Source of the DNA: Bryobacterales bacterium
Lineage (GTDB): Bacteria; Acidobacteriota; Terriglobia; Bryobacterales; Bryobacteraceae
Length of the DNA: 7,076 bases
NCBI GenBank assembly: GCA_003132905.1
Contig: PKZC01000447.1
Span: 1-7,076, forward strand
Direction: 5' to 3'
The notes under the pieces were generated by a model that was given only the letters and a program-made list of their open reading frames with translations, did no database searches and had not been told where the DNA came from. Positions 1-6,301 of the stretch are shown here, piece after piece. How positions within the stretch are numbered: the first letter of the stretch is position 1; the number at the start of each line of letters is the position of its first letter. The position numbers and the translations under genes were made by a program.

Positions 1-17
1 GGCAGGCGAGGTGATCC

Positions 18-1856
18 ATGACATCGTGGCCTAGCGGCCGGCGCTGGATTGCCGGACTACTTGCCGTGGGCTGCTCGGCATTTGCGCAGCAGCCTGCCGC
101 TTCCGGCACAGCTAAGCGCGTACCAAAACCAGGCGTGCCCGGCGTACAGTCGCCCATGGCTTATCTGATACCCGACGCGCGCTACAAGGTTGAGGCGAAC
201 GGGATCAAGGGCGGTCCCGATTGGTTGGCGATCACGGAAGATTCCGTGTGGACGAATAGCAAAGGCACCGACATGATCTTTCGCCTGGACCCGAAGTCCG
301 ATCAGGTTCTAGCCACGGTCCCCGTCAAGAAACCATGTTCGGGATTCGCGGTCGCGGCAGGTACCCTGTGGTCGCCGAGTTGCGAAGAGAACGTTATTTA
401 TCGAATCGATCTCAAGACGAATGAAGTAGTCGCGAAAGTTCCCGTGGGTCCCGCAAATACGGAAGGCGGCATCGCTTTTGGCGCCGGATCGGCTTGGATG
501 CCGAGCGATCCGAAAGGCATCGTATCGCGCATCGATCCGGCCACCAATAAAGTGATCGCTCAGATCCAAGTGGCGCCGGATTCCTTTACGGCGGTCTATG
601 CGTACAACCTGGTATGGGTTTCGAGTACCGGCAAGAGCCTGGTTAGCGTGATTCATCCCGCCACCAATCAAGTGATCGCCGAGATTCCGGTGGATCCCAA
701 TCCACGCTTCATGGCCGCCGGCGAAGGTTTCGTTTGGACGCTCAATCAAGGAAGCGGCACTGTTACCAAAATCGACCCAAGGTCGCTGAAAGTAGTCGCG
801 ACGATTGACGTAGGCGTGCCTGGAACGGGCGGCGATATTGCGGCTGGTGAAGGCGCGGTATGGGTATCGCAAAAAACCATTCCAGTTTCGCGCATAGATC
901 CAAGCACTGATAAAGTGACCGCACAGCTCACGGGTCCCGGCGGAGATGCGCTACGCGTGGGTCATGGTTACGTGTGGCTGTCGAATGGTCGAGAGGGAAC
1001 GGTGTGGCGCTTCCTGCCGGCCAAAGCGATTGCCGCTGCGCCGCACAGTTGGATTGAAGACGCTCAAAAAGCCGACCTCGATGGCGATGGAAAGCCGGAC
1101 TTACTGGTCGAAGATCTGGAAACCTTCATTCCCGGCCAGCCTGTTCAGTTCCGCATGAAGCTGGTCAATCAGTCGATCGGCGGCAAGTTCACACTGAAGA
1201 CCACGCTAAACGGCAAGACCGCGGAAAACGCGTTTGCGCAGAATGGCGGCGAGTGGGCCGCTACGCTGCCCTCAAGCGAGCCGCGCTGGATTCATTACTC
1301 GGTATGCGTTACAGATTCAACCATGTGCTCACCGATGCTGGTGGTCGCTTCTCCGACTACCAGCGTCGCCTATGCCACCGCGAAGACACAATTCGTGGCC
1401 GATAACTTCATGGCGCCTCCGGTTCCTGAAATTGCCGGATACACCTGGAACATCCTGGAGCCGGAGATTCTGAAGCAGGATTACGCGGCGCTCAATCACG
1501 TAGCCGGCCGCAGCGGACCCATCACCATCACGAGCGATGAGGATTACGGTGAATTAAAGCGACATCGTTGGGAATTTCAGCACCGCACTTCGTTCGCTTA
1601 TGGGATCTTGACCGCCGATGGCGGTGAAGAGGTCGCTTGCGTCTATGTCAATCCGAGCAAGAAAGAGGGTTACGACGCAACCGTTCGTCTGCTGCTGACA
1701 AGCCGCGCCGAGAAAGAGAACTTGCAGCCCGTGCTGGAACAGAAGGTGCGCGAATGGATCAAAACCAGCTGGCCATTCGCCAAGGTTGCTTATCCGGGGA
1801 TCGACGTCTCGATGGCGGACTGGAACGCTCTGCCGAACGCCAGCGAAGGTAGATAA
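18..1856 (+). CDS. Exported seven-bladed YVTN/Vgb-like beta-propeller protein with C-terminal GNAT-like domain
   Basis: This 612-residue protein opens with an export signal (about residues 1-24: basic SGRRW, hydrophobic core, AFAQ cleavage site). Seven propeller blades follow between W78 and about 335. Each starts with a Trp-containing strand (WTNS, WSPS, WMPS, WVSS, WTLN, WVSQ, WLSN) and most continue with a RIDPATNKVIA-type strand, as in YncE/YVTN and virginiamycin B lyase-like propellers. Residues 353-361 read DLDGDGKPD, a calcium-loop-like motif, and lead into a beta-rich segment to about 455. Residues 459-606 resemble an uncharacterised GNAT acetyltransferase family: an FVADNF start, ILKQDYAAL, RTSFAYGIL, EVACVYVNP, and a WPFAKVAYPG end. 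The acetyl-CoA loop (TSRAEKENL, 561-569) lacks the usual glycines. The start is supported by GAGG at 8-11, six bases before ATG. Propeller and export are clear; the GNAT relation is inference from remembered family patterns, and the function is unknown. It could be a periplasmic binding or scaffold protein. Confidence 0.85.
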   Translation: MTSWPSGRRWIAGLLAVGCSAFAQQPAASGTAKRVPKPGVPGVQSPMAYLIPDARYKVEANGIKGGPDWLAITEDSVWTNSKGTDMIFRLDPKSDQVLATVPVKKPCSGFAVAAGTLWSPSCEENVIYRIDLKTNEVVAKVPVGPANTEGGIAFGAGSAWMPSDPKGIVSRIDPATNKVIAQIQVAPDSFTAVYAYNLVWVSSTGKSLVSVIHPATNQVIAEIPVDPNPRFMAAGEGFVWTLNQGSGTVTKIDPRSLKVVATIDVGVPGTGGDIAAGEGAVWVSQKTIPVSRIDPSTDKVTAQLTGPGGDALRVGHGYVWLSNGREGTVWRFLPAKAIAAAPHSWIEDAQKADLDGDGKPDLLVEDLETFIPGQPVQFRMKLVNQSIGGKFTLKTTLNGKTAENAFAQNGGEWAATLPSSEPRWIHYSVCVTDSTMCSPMLVVASPTTSVAYATAKTQFVADNFMAPPVPEIAGYTWNILEPEILKQDYAALNHVAGRSGPITITSDEDYGELKRHRWEFQHRTSFAYGILTADGGEEVACVYVNPSKKEGYDATVRLLLTSRAEKENLQPVLEQKVREWIKTSWPFAKVAYPGIDVSMADWNALPNASEGR

Positions 1857-1889
1857 ATGTAGCCGAAGGTTGCAAGCCTTCGGCTACAT
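1857..1889. repeat. Perfect 13-bp inverted repeat, possible bidirectional terminator or REP-like element
   Basis: The arms 1857-1869 (ATGTAGCCGAAGG) and 1877-1889 (CCTTCGGCTACAT) are exact reverse complements around a 7-base loop, TTGCAAG. The structure begins on the base after the stop codon of the propeller gene and ends 17 bases before the stop codon of the convergent receptor gene, which is where a shared terminator would lie. Neither side carries a run of T, so a classical intrinsic terminator is not clear. A dispersed palindromic repeat that also stops or stabilises transcripts is an equally good reading. Confidence 0.6.
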
Positions 1890-1906
1890 CCGTCAGTTTA
1901 TCAAGG

Positions 1907-2980
1907 TCAGAATATAAGCTTCAAACTGAACTGAGTTAGCCGCGCGTTGCCGACGATCGAAGTGATTTGGCCGGCGGTGGCGCTGGTCGTGGGATCCACT
2001 CCGGCGTTGATCACGGTCGGATTGGGAGTGGCGAAATTGGCATGGTTGAAGAGATTAAACAACTCCGCGCGGAACTGCAGGCTGACATTTTCAGCGATCC
2101 GGGTGACCTTCATCACGCCCAAATCCGTGTCGACATAGCCGGGTCCCTTTAGAGTGTTTCTTCCCAGGTTCCCAACCGTGCCATACGCCGAAGCGGTAAA
2201 GCACGCCGGGTTATACCATTGCTGCACGCTTTGGTTCGCATAGACGTTGCAGCCGGCCACATAGTTCGGGCGTTCGGTGTCGAAGTTATTCTGCAAATCC
2301 GCCTGATCGCCTTCGCCCAAAGCGAATGGAACTCCGGTGTGCCAGGCCTGAATCGCGGTCAATTGCCAGCCGTCTTTGAACCGATTGACGTGGAAGGGCA
2401 GAAGATAAACCACGTTAGCGGAAATCACGTGGCGAATGTCATAGCTGCTTCCTCCCTCGGGGTAGGTCGCCACACCGGGCGCCAGCAGAATGAGCTGCTC
2501 AAAATCCCGGCCATTGAGTGGCAACTCTCTCATCTGGGTCTGATTGACCAGGGACGAGACAGCGGAGGTAGTGGTTTGGACTTGGGAAGCTTCGGCGGAC
2601 ACACTGACGCTTTCCGTCGCCTGTCCAACGGTCAATTGAAAGTCAATCACCGAGACGCTTCCGACCGTAACAGTCAGGCCGCTGCGAACGGCATTTTGAA
2701 AACCGGTTTTTGACGCCGTTAGCTCGTACTGGCCGATGGGCAGGTCAGCCAATGTATATCGGCCCTGCTCATCCGTATTGACGGTTTGACTTGCTCCCGT
2801 GGCAGTGTTCTTGATGGTGACGGTCGCGGTCGGAACCGCGGCGTTGGAGGCGTCAGTGACGCGTCCGGAAAGTGAAGCCGTGCCCCCCACCTGTCCGAAT
2901 AGAAACGCGGGCGTCAGAAGAGCCCAAACACAAAACACACCCCGAGTAAACAGAACTGTAGGATTCCGTGAACTTCTCAT
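1907..2980 (-). CDS. Internally deleted TonB-dependent receptor with carboxypeptidase-regulatory-like domain
   Basis: The chosen ATG at 2980 gives 357 residues and places a clean signal peptide first (residues 1-30, ending AFLFGQ), with a GAGCGGA ribosome-site candidate upstream. An ATG at 3106 would add 42 non-signal residues and overlap the upstream vapC gene, so it was not used. Residues 31-120 form a carboxypeptidase-regulatory-like beta-sandwich (SGRVTDASNAAVP, DEQGRYTLADLPIGQYEL). Residues 150-170 are the start of a TonB plug (MRELPLNGRDFEQL, LAPGV). At about residue 180 the sequence jumps from GGSSY straight into DIRHV and LLPFHVNRF, GWQLTAI, WYNPACF, GNLGRNTLKGPG, FRAELFNLFNHANF and the LKLIF end, all typical of the last part of the barrel. 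Relatives are about 1000-1200 residues, so roughly 650-800 residues are missing while the frame stays open. It probably cannot form a normal 22-strand outer-membrane barrel and may be a remnant, a reduced protein or an assembly collapse. Confidence 0.8.
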   Translation of the reverse strand: MRSSRNPTVLFTRGVFCVWALLTPAFLFGQVGGTASLSGRVTDASNAAVPTATVTIKNTATGASQTVNTDEQGRYTLADLPIGQYELTASKTGFQNAVRSGLTVTVGSVSVIDFQLTVGQATESVSVSAEASQVQTTTSAVSSLVNQTQMRELPLNGRDFEQLILLAPGVATYPEGGSSYDIRHVISANVVYLLPFHVNRFKDGWQLTAIQAWHTGVPFALGEGDQADLQNNFDTERPNYVAGCNVYANQSVQQWYNPACFTASAYGTVGNLGRNTLKGPGYVDTDLGVMKVTRIAENVSLQFRAELFNLFNHANFATPNPTVINAGVDPTTSATAGQITSIVGNARLTQFSLKLIF

Positions 2981-2989
2981 TATTATCCG

Positions 2990-3002
2990 CTCTAGTCTAG
3001 AG
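2990..3002. repeat. Short perfect palindrome upstream of receptor gene
   Basis: CTCTAG-T-CTAGAG is a perfect 6-bp inverted repeat around one central base, lying 10 bases upstream of the receptor start codon and 36 bases past the vapC stop codon. It could be an operator or part of a leader hairpin, but it is short and no -35/-10 pair is evident around it. It may also be chance. Confidence 0.35.
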
Positions 3003-3038
3003 AAGTGAGGGGTAGCCTCGGACCGAGTAGCGTGCCTG

Positions 3039-3611
3039 TCAATGACGCTCGTAGAAGACAACCTTTCCCGATGGGTCCAACTGCTGTAAGAAGTCGAAGT
3101 CATCAATGTTGCGCGTCAGGACCGCCATTCCGTGTTGCCGTGCCGTGGCGAAGATTAGAGCGTCATTCAACACTCGTCGCCGGTCGGTCGGTCCATAGCC
3201 TTGGAGACGCGCGAGAATCCCCGACAGAACTCCCGCGACCAGCCAGGTCTCTCGATCCGGCGCGATGGTGCGATGCGTCGGCCGGCGTTCGATGACCGCC
3301 ACGATCTGCCTGGTTGTCTCAACGGTGGTGGGATGACCGGGAGTCAGGAAACCGCACGGTGCGATCAGTTCGGCTTCCGTGACCGTGGAATGCCACGCAT
3401 TTGCAGCTCGAATCGCAAGCTCGCCGGCTTCAGGGAAACGGCCCTGGAGGATGTCCACGTAAACCGTCGTGTCGTAAAGGAGTGAACGAGGTAGATCAGA
3501 CGAGCGTTCCACGAAAAGGAGTGTCGACACGCCGCGGCGGGTCAGTGGCCCTCGTCGTTTCTCGGGCTTCAGGCGGCGAAGGACGCTGCGCGCACTGACG
3601 CTAGAACTCAA
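3039..3611 (-). CDS. vapC: VapC-like PIN-domain toxin with N-terminal extension
   Basis: This is probably the endoribonuclease of a type II toxin-antitoxin pair; family members cut tRNA, rRNA or mRNA using acidic residues that bind Mg2+. With the TTG start at 3611 it has 190 residues. The PIN domain runs from about 44 to 188: YDTTVYVD carries D47, HSTVTEAEL carries E81, LNDALIFATA carries D150, and TRNIDDFDF carries D171, so the four expected acidic positions are present and the domain looks intact. It is longer than the usual 130-140 residues because of a basic stretch of about 43 residues (RRLKPEKRRG) before the domain. The TTG start overlaps the antitoxin stop by 11 bases, which favours translational coupling, but its ribosome site is weak (GAAAGA). 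An in-frame GTG at 3530 would give 163 residues, also without a good ribosome site. PIN identity is secure from the motifs; the RNA target is unknown. Confidence 0.85.
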   Translation of the reverse strand: MSSSVSARSVLRRLKPEKRRGPLTRRGVSTLLFVERSSDLPRSLLYDTTVYVDILQGRFPEAGELAIRAANAWHSTVTEAELIAPCGFLTPGHPTTVETTRQIVAVIERRPTHRTIAPDRETWLVAGVLSGILARLQGYGPTDRRRVLNDALIFATARQHGMAVLTRNIDDFDFLQQLDPSGKVVFYERH

Positions 3612-3882
3612 GATCGATTTCTTTCGCTACCGTCCCCTGCTGCGACAGCAGCCAGTCCGGATACTGGTCCGCGACGGCGAGATTTGCCAGCGCCATTTCG
3701 ATAAGCTCAGTATCGGAACGCGCTCCAGAAGTCGCCCTGGCCTTCTGAACCAGCGCTTTCGGCATGCGCCCCCGGACAACCTCAGTTTTTGCTCCGCCCA
3801 ACAAACCGGTCTGCCGAGCGATCGTCAGCGCATCTTGGAACCGGTCGGATCGCACCGCTTTCTTTTTCAAATGTGACCGCAT
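3601..3882 (-). CDS. vapB: VapB-like ribbon-helix-helix antitoxin
   Basis: This 93-residue protein lies directly upstream of the PIN toxin and overlaps it by 11 bases, the usual antitoxin-first order. Residues 34-70 (EVVRGRMPKALVQKAR, then GARSDTELIEMALANLAV) fit a strand followed by two helices, as in ribbon-helix-helix DNA binders. The last part (WLLSQQGTVAKEIDLEF, 77-93) is the kind of tail that wraps and blocks a VapC active site. The basic first 30 residues are not assigned. The ATG at 3882 has GAGG seven bases upstream. The family usually represses its own operon, and the direct repeats just upstream are the natural candidate operator. The assignment rests on context and motif style, and the precise VapB subfamily is not known. 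Confidence 0.82.
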   Translation of the reverse strand: MRSHLKKKAVRSDRFQDALTIARQTGLLGGAKTEVVRGRMPKALVQKARATSGARSDTELIEMALANLAVADQYPDWLLSQQGTVAKEIDLEF

Positions 3883-3888
3883 ATTTAG

Positions 3889-3932
3889 GCCTCATGTAGC
3901 ACAATAGTCGAACAATTGTAGCACATGCCTCA
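3889..3932 (-). promoter_or_regulatory. Candidate vapBC promoter with 22-bp-spaced direct repeats
   Basis: Two exact copies of TGTAGCACA (plus strand, 3895-3903 and 3917-3925) start 22 bp apart, about two helical turns, so they face the same side of the DNA. Two copies of GCCTCA (3889-3894 and 3927-3932) flank them. On the minus strand the distal repeat overlaps TGCTACAAT (3923-3915), which reads as an extended -10 element TGn-TACAAT; transcription would then start near 3908 and the proximal repeat would lie just downstream. No convincing -35 hexamer was found. This layout suits autorepression by the antitoxin. Repeats and spacing are observed, the regulatory role is inferred. Confidence 0.5.
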
Positions 3933-4001
3933 GATGCGATAGACCTACACTTTAACACCGGGATAAAGCGGGCCGCTCATCCCGCCGATAGCATCCAAGA
4001 G

Positions 4002-4916
4002 ATGCGGATTGTTGTCATATTCCTAATCTGCACGATCGGGTGCCGGGCGCAGCGGCCTGAGGACCAGGTCCTCGCCGTATACAAGCAGATGGAGAGAGCT
4101 GCGCAAAGCGGCGACGGGAAGGCCTGGGCCGGGTTATGGTCCCGCGAATCGGCGTCGCAAGGCGAGAAAATGCGGGCCCTGTTGCACCCGCAGCCCGATC
4201 TGCATTTCACGTCGTCCAAGGTTTTCGTGCAGGGAGACCAGGCGGTGTTGCTTGGACAAATCGGCAAAGACCAATTTCTGAGCATGCGTTTGGTCAAGGA
4301 AGACGGGCGCTGGAAAATCAAAGACCAGGTTTTTAGCGAACAGGCGTACCCCGCGGATGCGGTTTATTCCATGATTCCGCCGGCCGCCGGAGCCTTCGAA
4401 CGCGCGGGGATGCCGTGGCAGAAGGCGACGCCGGCATTCGGTCCGGCGGATGCTGCCAGGCACGGCTTTCAGGTGCGGGCGGCTTACGATGAGTCGTTTT
4501 TGTATATTCGGATCGAGTCGTCGAAGCCGATGCCTGCGCCCGGCACCGAGGCGCAGACGCCGCCGATGGGATGGCCCGTGATGAAGGTCAACGTTTCAGG
4601 CGTTGGCGAGTTCGTACTGCATGCCACAGCGAACATCGGAGACCAGGCGACGTTCGATGAGAGCGGCCGCGCCAACAGTCATCGGCATTTTGTGTCGTAT
4701 TGGCTTATGCTGGAGCGAGCTAATCAGATGATCTTCCAGGCGAATGCGGGCACAGACCCCGATCCGTTGATTCAAGCCGGAGATCACTTCCTGGACGTGC
4801 GCGTGCCGCTGCAAACGCTGGGCGTGGCGGATGCGGGGCGCACGAAAATCACGATCGGCGACGCGCAGTGGCCGAAGACCGCGCTTTTCAGCCTGGAAGC
4901 GCAGCTTTTCCGGTAG
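4002..4916 (+). CDS. Exported NTF2-like plus DOMON/CBM9-like protein of unknown function
   Basis: This 304-residue protein starts with a short export signal (MRIVVIFLICTIGCRAQ). TIGC at 11-14 is a poor lipobox because position -3 is Thr, so cleavage after CRAQ by the ordinary signal peptidase is equally possible. Residues 20 to about 115 look like an NTF2-like/SnoaL fold: an N-terminal helix (DQVLAVYKQMERAAQSGD), then strands ending in a LVKEDGRWKIKDQVF-type motif. From about 145 to the end the pattern changes to a beta-sandwich; VRAAYDESFLYIRIESS (about 157-173) matches the edge strands of DOMON or CBM9-type domains, and DHFLDVRVPLQTLGV fits a later strand. Such domains often bind sugars or haem, but no specific ligand residues can be named. 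AAGAG abuts the ATG, which is too close for a good ribosome site, and no better in-frame start is visible. It is separated from its neighbours by 119 bp (divergent vapB) and 125 bp. Confidence 0.75.
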   Translation: MRIVVIFLICTIGCRAQRPEDQVLAVYKQMERAAQSGDGKAWAGLWSRESASQGEKMRALLHPQPDLHFTSSKVFVQGDQAVLLGQIGKDQFLSMRLVKEDGRWKIKDQVFSEQAYPADAVYSMIPPAAGAFERAGMPWQKATPAFGPADAARHGFQVRAAYDESFLYIRIESSKPMPAPGTEAQTPPMGWPVMKVNVSGVGEFVLHATANIGDQATFDESGRANSHRHFVSYWLMLERANQMIFQANAGTDPDPLIQAGDHFLDVRVPLQTLGVADAGRTKITIGDAQWPKTALFSLEAQLFR

Positions 4917-4993
4917 CACGGTGCGCCGCGATGGCGTTCCCTCCTAGTGCACTCACCTGCACGATCCCCATGGTAGTGTACGATTAACAACGA

Positions 4994-5018
4994 CGCCCGA
5001 AACGGATAAGTTCGGGCG
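4994..5018 (+). promoter_or_regulatory. Leader hairpin before the sugar dehydrogenase gene
   Basis: CGCCCGAA (4994-5001) and TTCGGGCG (5011-5018) are perfect complements around a 9-base loop, ending 10 bases before the AGGAG ribosome site of the dehydrogenase gene. No T tract follows, so termination for the upstream gene is unlikely on its own. It may be a transcript-stabilising leader stem or a translation control element. The rest of the 4917-5041 gap shows no gene; only a weak CCTGCA/TACGAT -35/-10-like pair (4956-4961, 4979-4984) was seen. Confidence 0.4.
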
Positions 5019-5028
5019 CTTGAGAAGC

Positions 5029-5033
5029 AGGAG
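5029..5033 (+). promoter_or_regulatory. Ribosome binding site that selects the start at 5042
   Basis: AGGAG lies 8 bases before the ATG at 5042 but only 2 bases before the in-frame ATG at 5036. The normal spacing favours 5042 as the real start, which also puts MKLAK at the head of the signal peptide. Confidence 0.7.
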
Positions 5034-5041
5034 AAATGACG

Positions 5042-6301
5042 ATGAAATTGGCGAAAGCGGCGTCGCTTTTCACGCTGGTGTCGATGGCGGCCTGGGCCCA
5101 GGTCAATATAGGCGAACAGAAACCCGAGGCTACCCTGCCCTTCACCATGAGCACGGTGGCCACTTTTGAACTGCCCTGGCGGATAGCCTTCCTGCCCGAT
5201 GGCCGCATGTTGGTCACTGAGAAGATCGGGCCCATTTGGCTGGTAACTCAGGATGGACAGAAATCCCAAGTGAACAATACGCCTGCCGTTTATTGGCAGG
5301 GCCAGAGCGGAATGTTTGGCGTCTTTCTCTCTCCGACTTACGCGACCGACCAGAAAATCTATCTCACCTATTCCGAACCCGGTGACTACGGCGGCGGATT
5401 GGTGCTGGCCCGTGCCAAGCTCAACACCGCCGGCAATGGAGGACCGGGTGCCACCGGCCCCGTCGCCGTACTCCAAAATCTAGAAGTGCTGTGGAGGCAG
5501 TTGCCCAAGGGGAAGGGCGGCCAGGAAGGCGCGCAGATCGCCTTCGCTCCCGACGGTAAGTCTCTATTCCTCACGGTCGGCGACCGCCAGCGCTTCACGC
5601 CCGCTCAGGATCCGAACCAGCCCGAGGGCAAGATCCTGCACCTGACGCTGGACGGCAAACCCGCGGCCGATAATCCCAACTACGGAAAAACCGGCGCTTC
5701 CACGATTCCGCTGATCGATCCGGCCCGCAACACCGAAGCCGCGAAGACCGCGCCGGTGGTGAGCACCTATACGTTCACCAGCCCGAACCTCACGCCGGCC
5801 GAAACCTGGGCCAGCGGAGTCCGGACTCCGTATGGCATGGCATTTTCGCCCACTGGGGAATTGTGGGAAGTGGAGCATGGTCCGCGCGGCGGCGATGAGC
5901 TGAATCTCATTGAGAAGAGCAAGAACTATGGCTGGCCGCTGGTTTCCTATGGCAACAACTATGACGGCGTGCCGATTCCCAAGCCCGACACGCGGCCCGA
6001 TTTGGCGAAGCCGGTGCTCTATTGGGTCCCGGTGATCGCGCCGGGCAATCTGATGTTTTACACAGGCACCCAGACCTTCCCGCAATGGAAGGGAAACGGC
6101 TTCGTCAGCGGCCTGGGTACCAAATCGCTCAACCGCATCATCTTTGATGGCCATGGCGGCGCCAAGAGCGCCGAGCGCTGGGATGTGGGCAAGCGCATTC
6201 GCGATGTGGAAGAAGGCCCCGATGGCTCGCTGTGGATGTTGGAAGACGCCAATCCCGGCGCCTTGATCCATGTGACACCTCAAGCGACCAGTTCGCGTTA
6301 A
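5042..6301 (+). CDS. Exported PQQ-dependent sugar dehydrogenase-like propeller (Asd/GSDH family)
   Basis: This 419-residue protein has a Sec signal peptide (residues 1-20, MKLAK then a hydrophobic core ending AWAQ) and a six-bladed glucose/sorbosone dehydrogenase propeller over nearly its whole length, the normal family size. Motifs include LPWRIAFLPDGRMLVTEK near the start, FLSPTYATDQKIYLTYSEP, IAFAPDGKSLFLTVGD (to D181), VRTPYGMAF (R261) and the family hallmark EHGPRGGDELN (278-288) followed by KNYGWPLVSYG. Enzymes of this group oxidise the C1 of aldoses in the periplasm using PQQ and calcium. Here the segment that normally reads as HxGGRI, carrying the catalytic His, is QEGAQI (Q161-I166), and the usual RNPQG is RTPYG, so activity or substrate may differ. 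The alignment to the catalytic His is made by eye. The gene precedes the hydrolase gene by 38 bp on the same strand and probably shares its transcript. Confidence 0.88.
   Translation: MKLAKAASLFTLVSMAAWAQVNIGEQKPEATLPFTMSTVATFELPWRIAFLPDGRMLVTEKIGPIWLVTQDGQKSQVNNTPAVYWQGQSGMFGVFLSPTYATDQKIYLTYSEPGDYGGGLVLARAKLNTAGNGGPGATGPVAVLQNLEVLWRQLPKGKGGQEGAQIAFAPDGKSLFLTVGDRQRFTPAQDPNQPEGKILHLTLDGKPAADNPNYGKTGASTIPLIDPARNTEAAKTAPVVSTYTFTSPNLTPAETWASGVRTPYGMAFSPTGELWEVEHGPRGGDELNLIEKSKNYGWPLVSYGNNYDGVPIPKPDTRPDLAKPVLYWVPVIAPGNLMFYTGTQTFPQWKGNGFVSGLGTKSLNRIIFDGHGGAKSAERWDVGKRIRDVEEGPDGSLWMLEDANPGALIHVTPQATSSR

Noticed and set aside
531..700. Nucleotide tandem repeat with copies near 531 and 651
   Set aside because: The similarity (CCACCAAT and AGTGATCGC in both) is explained by repeated propeller blades rather than by a mobile or CRISPR-type repeat.
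309..872. Minus-strand ORF of 187 codons
   Set aside because: It is antisense to the propeller repeats, and its periodic look simply mirrors the blades.
18..1025. Virginiamycin B lyase (streptogramin resistance) identity for the propeller protein
   Set aside because: The blade pattern is shared with many YVTN/Vgb-like propellers; I could not place the catalytic His and Glu residues of Vgb, and the protein is exported and has extra C-terminal domains.
2219..2713. Plus-strand ORF of 164 codons
   Set aside because: It is antisense to the receptor gene, which has clear domain motifs, and its own translation shows no recognisable domain or ribosome site.
2981..3106. Longer N-terminus for the receptor gene
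   Set aside because: It would overlap the end of vapC, and would put 42 hydrophilic residues before a good signal peptide.
4784..5476. Minus-strand ORF of 230 codons spanning an intergenic gap
   Set aside because: It covers the end of one gene and the start of another in antisense, including the ribosome site and signal peptide of the dehydrogenase; its composition looks non-coding.
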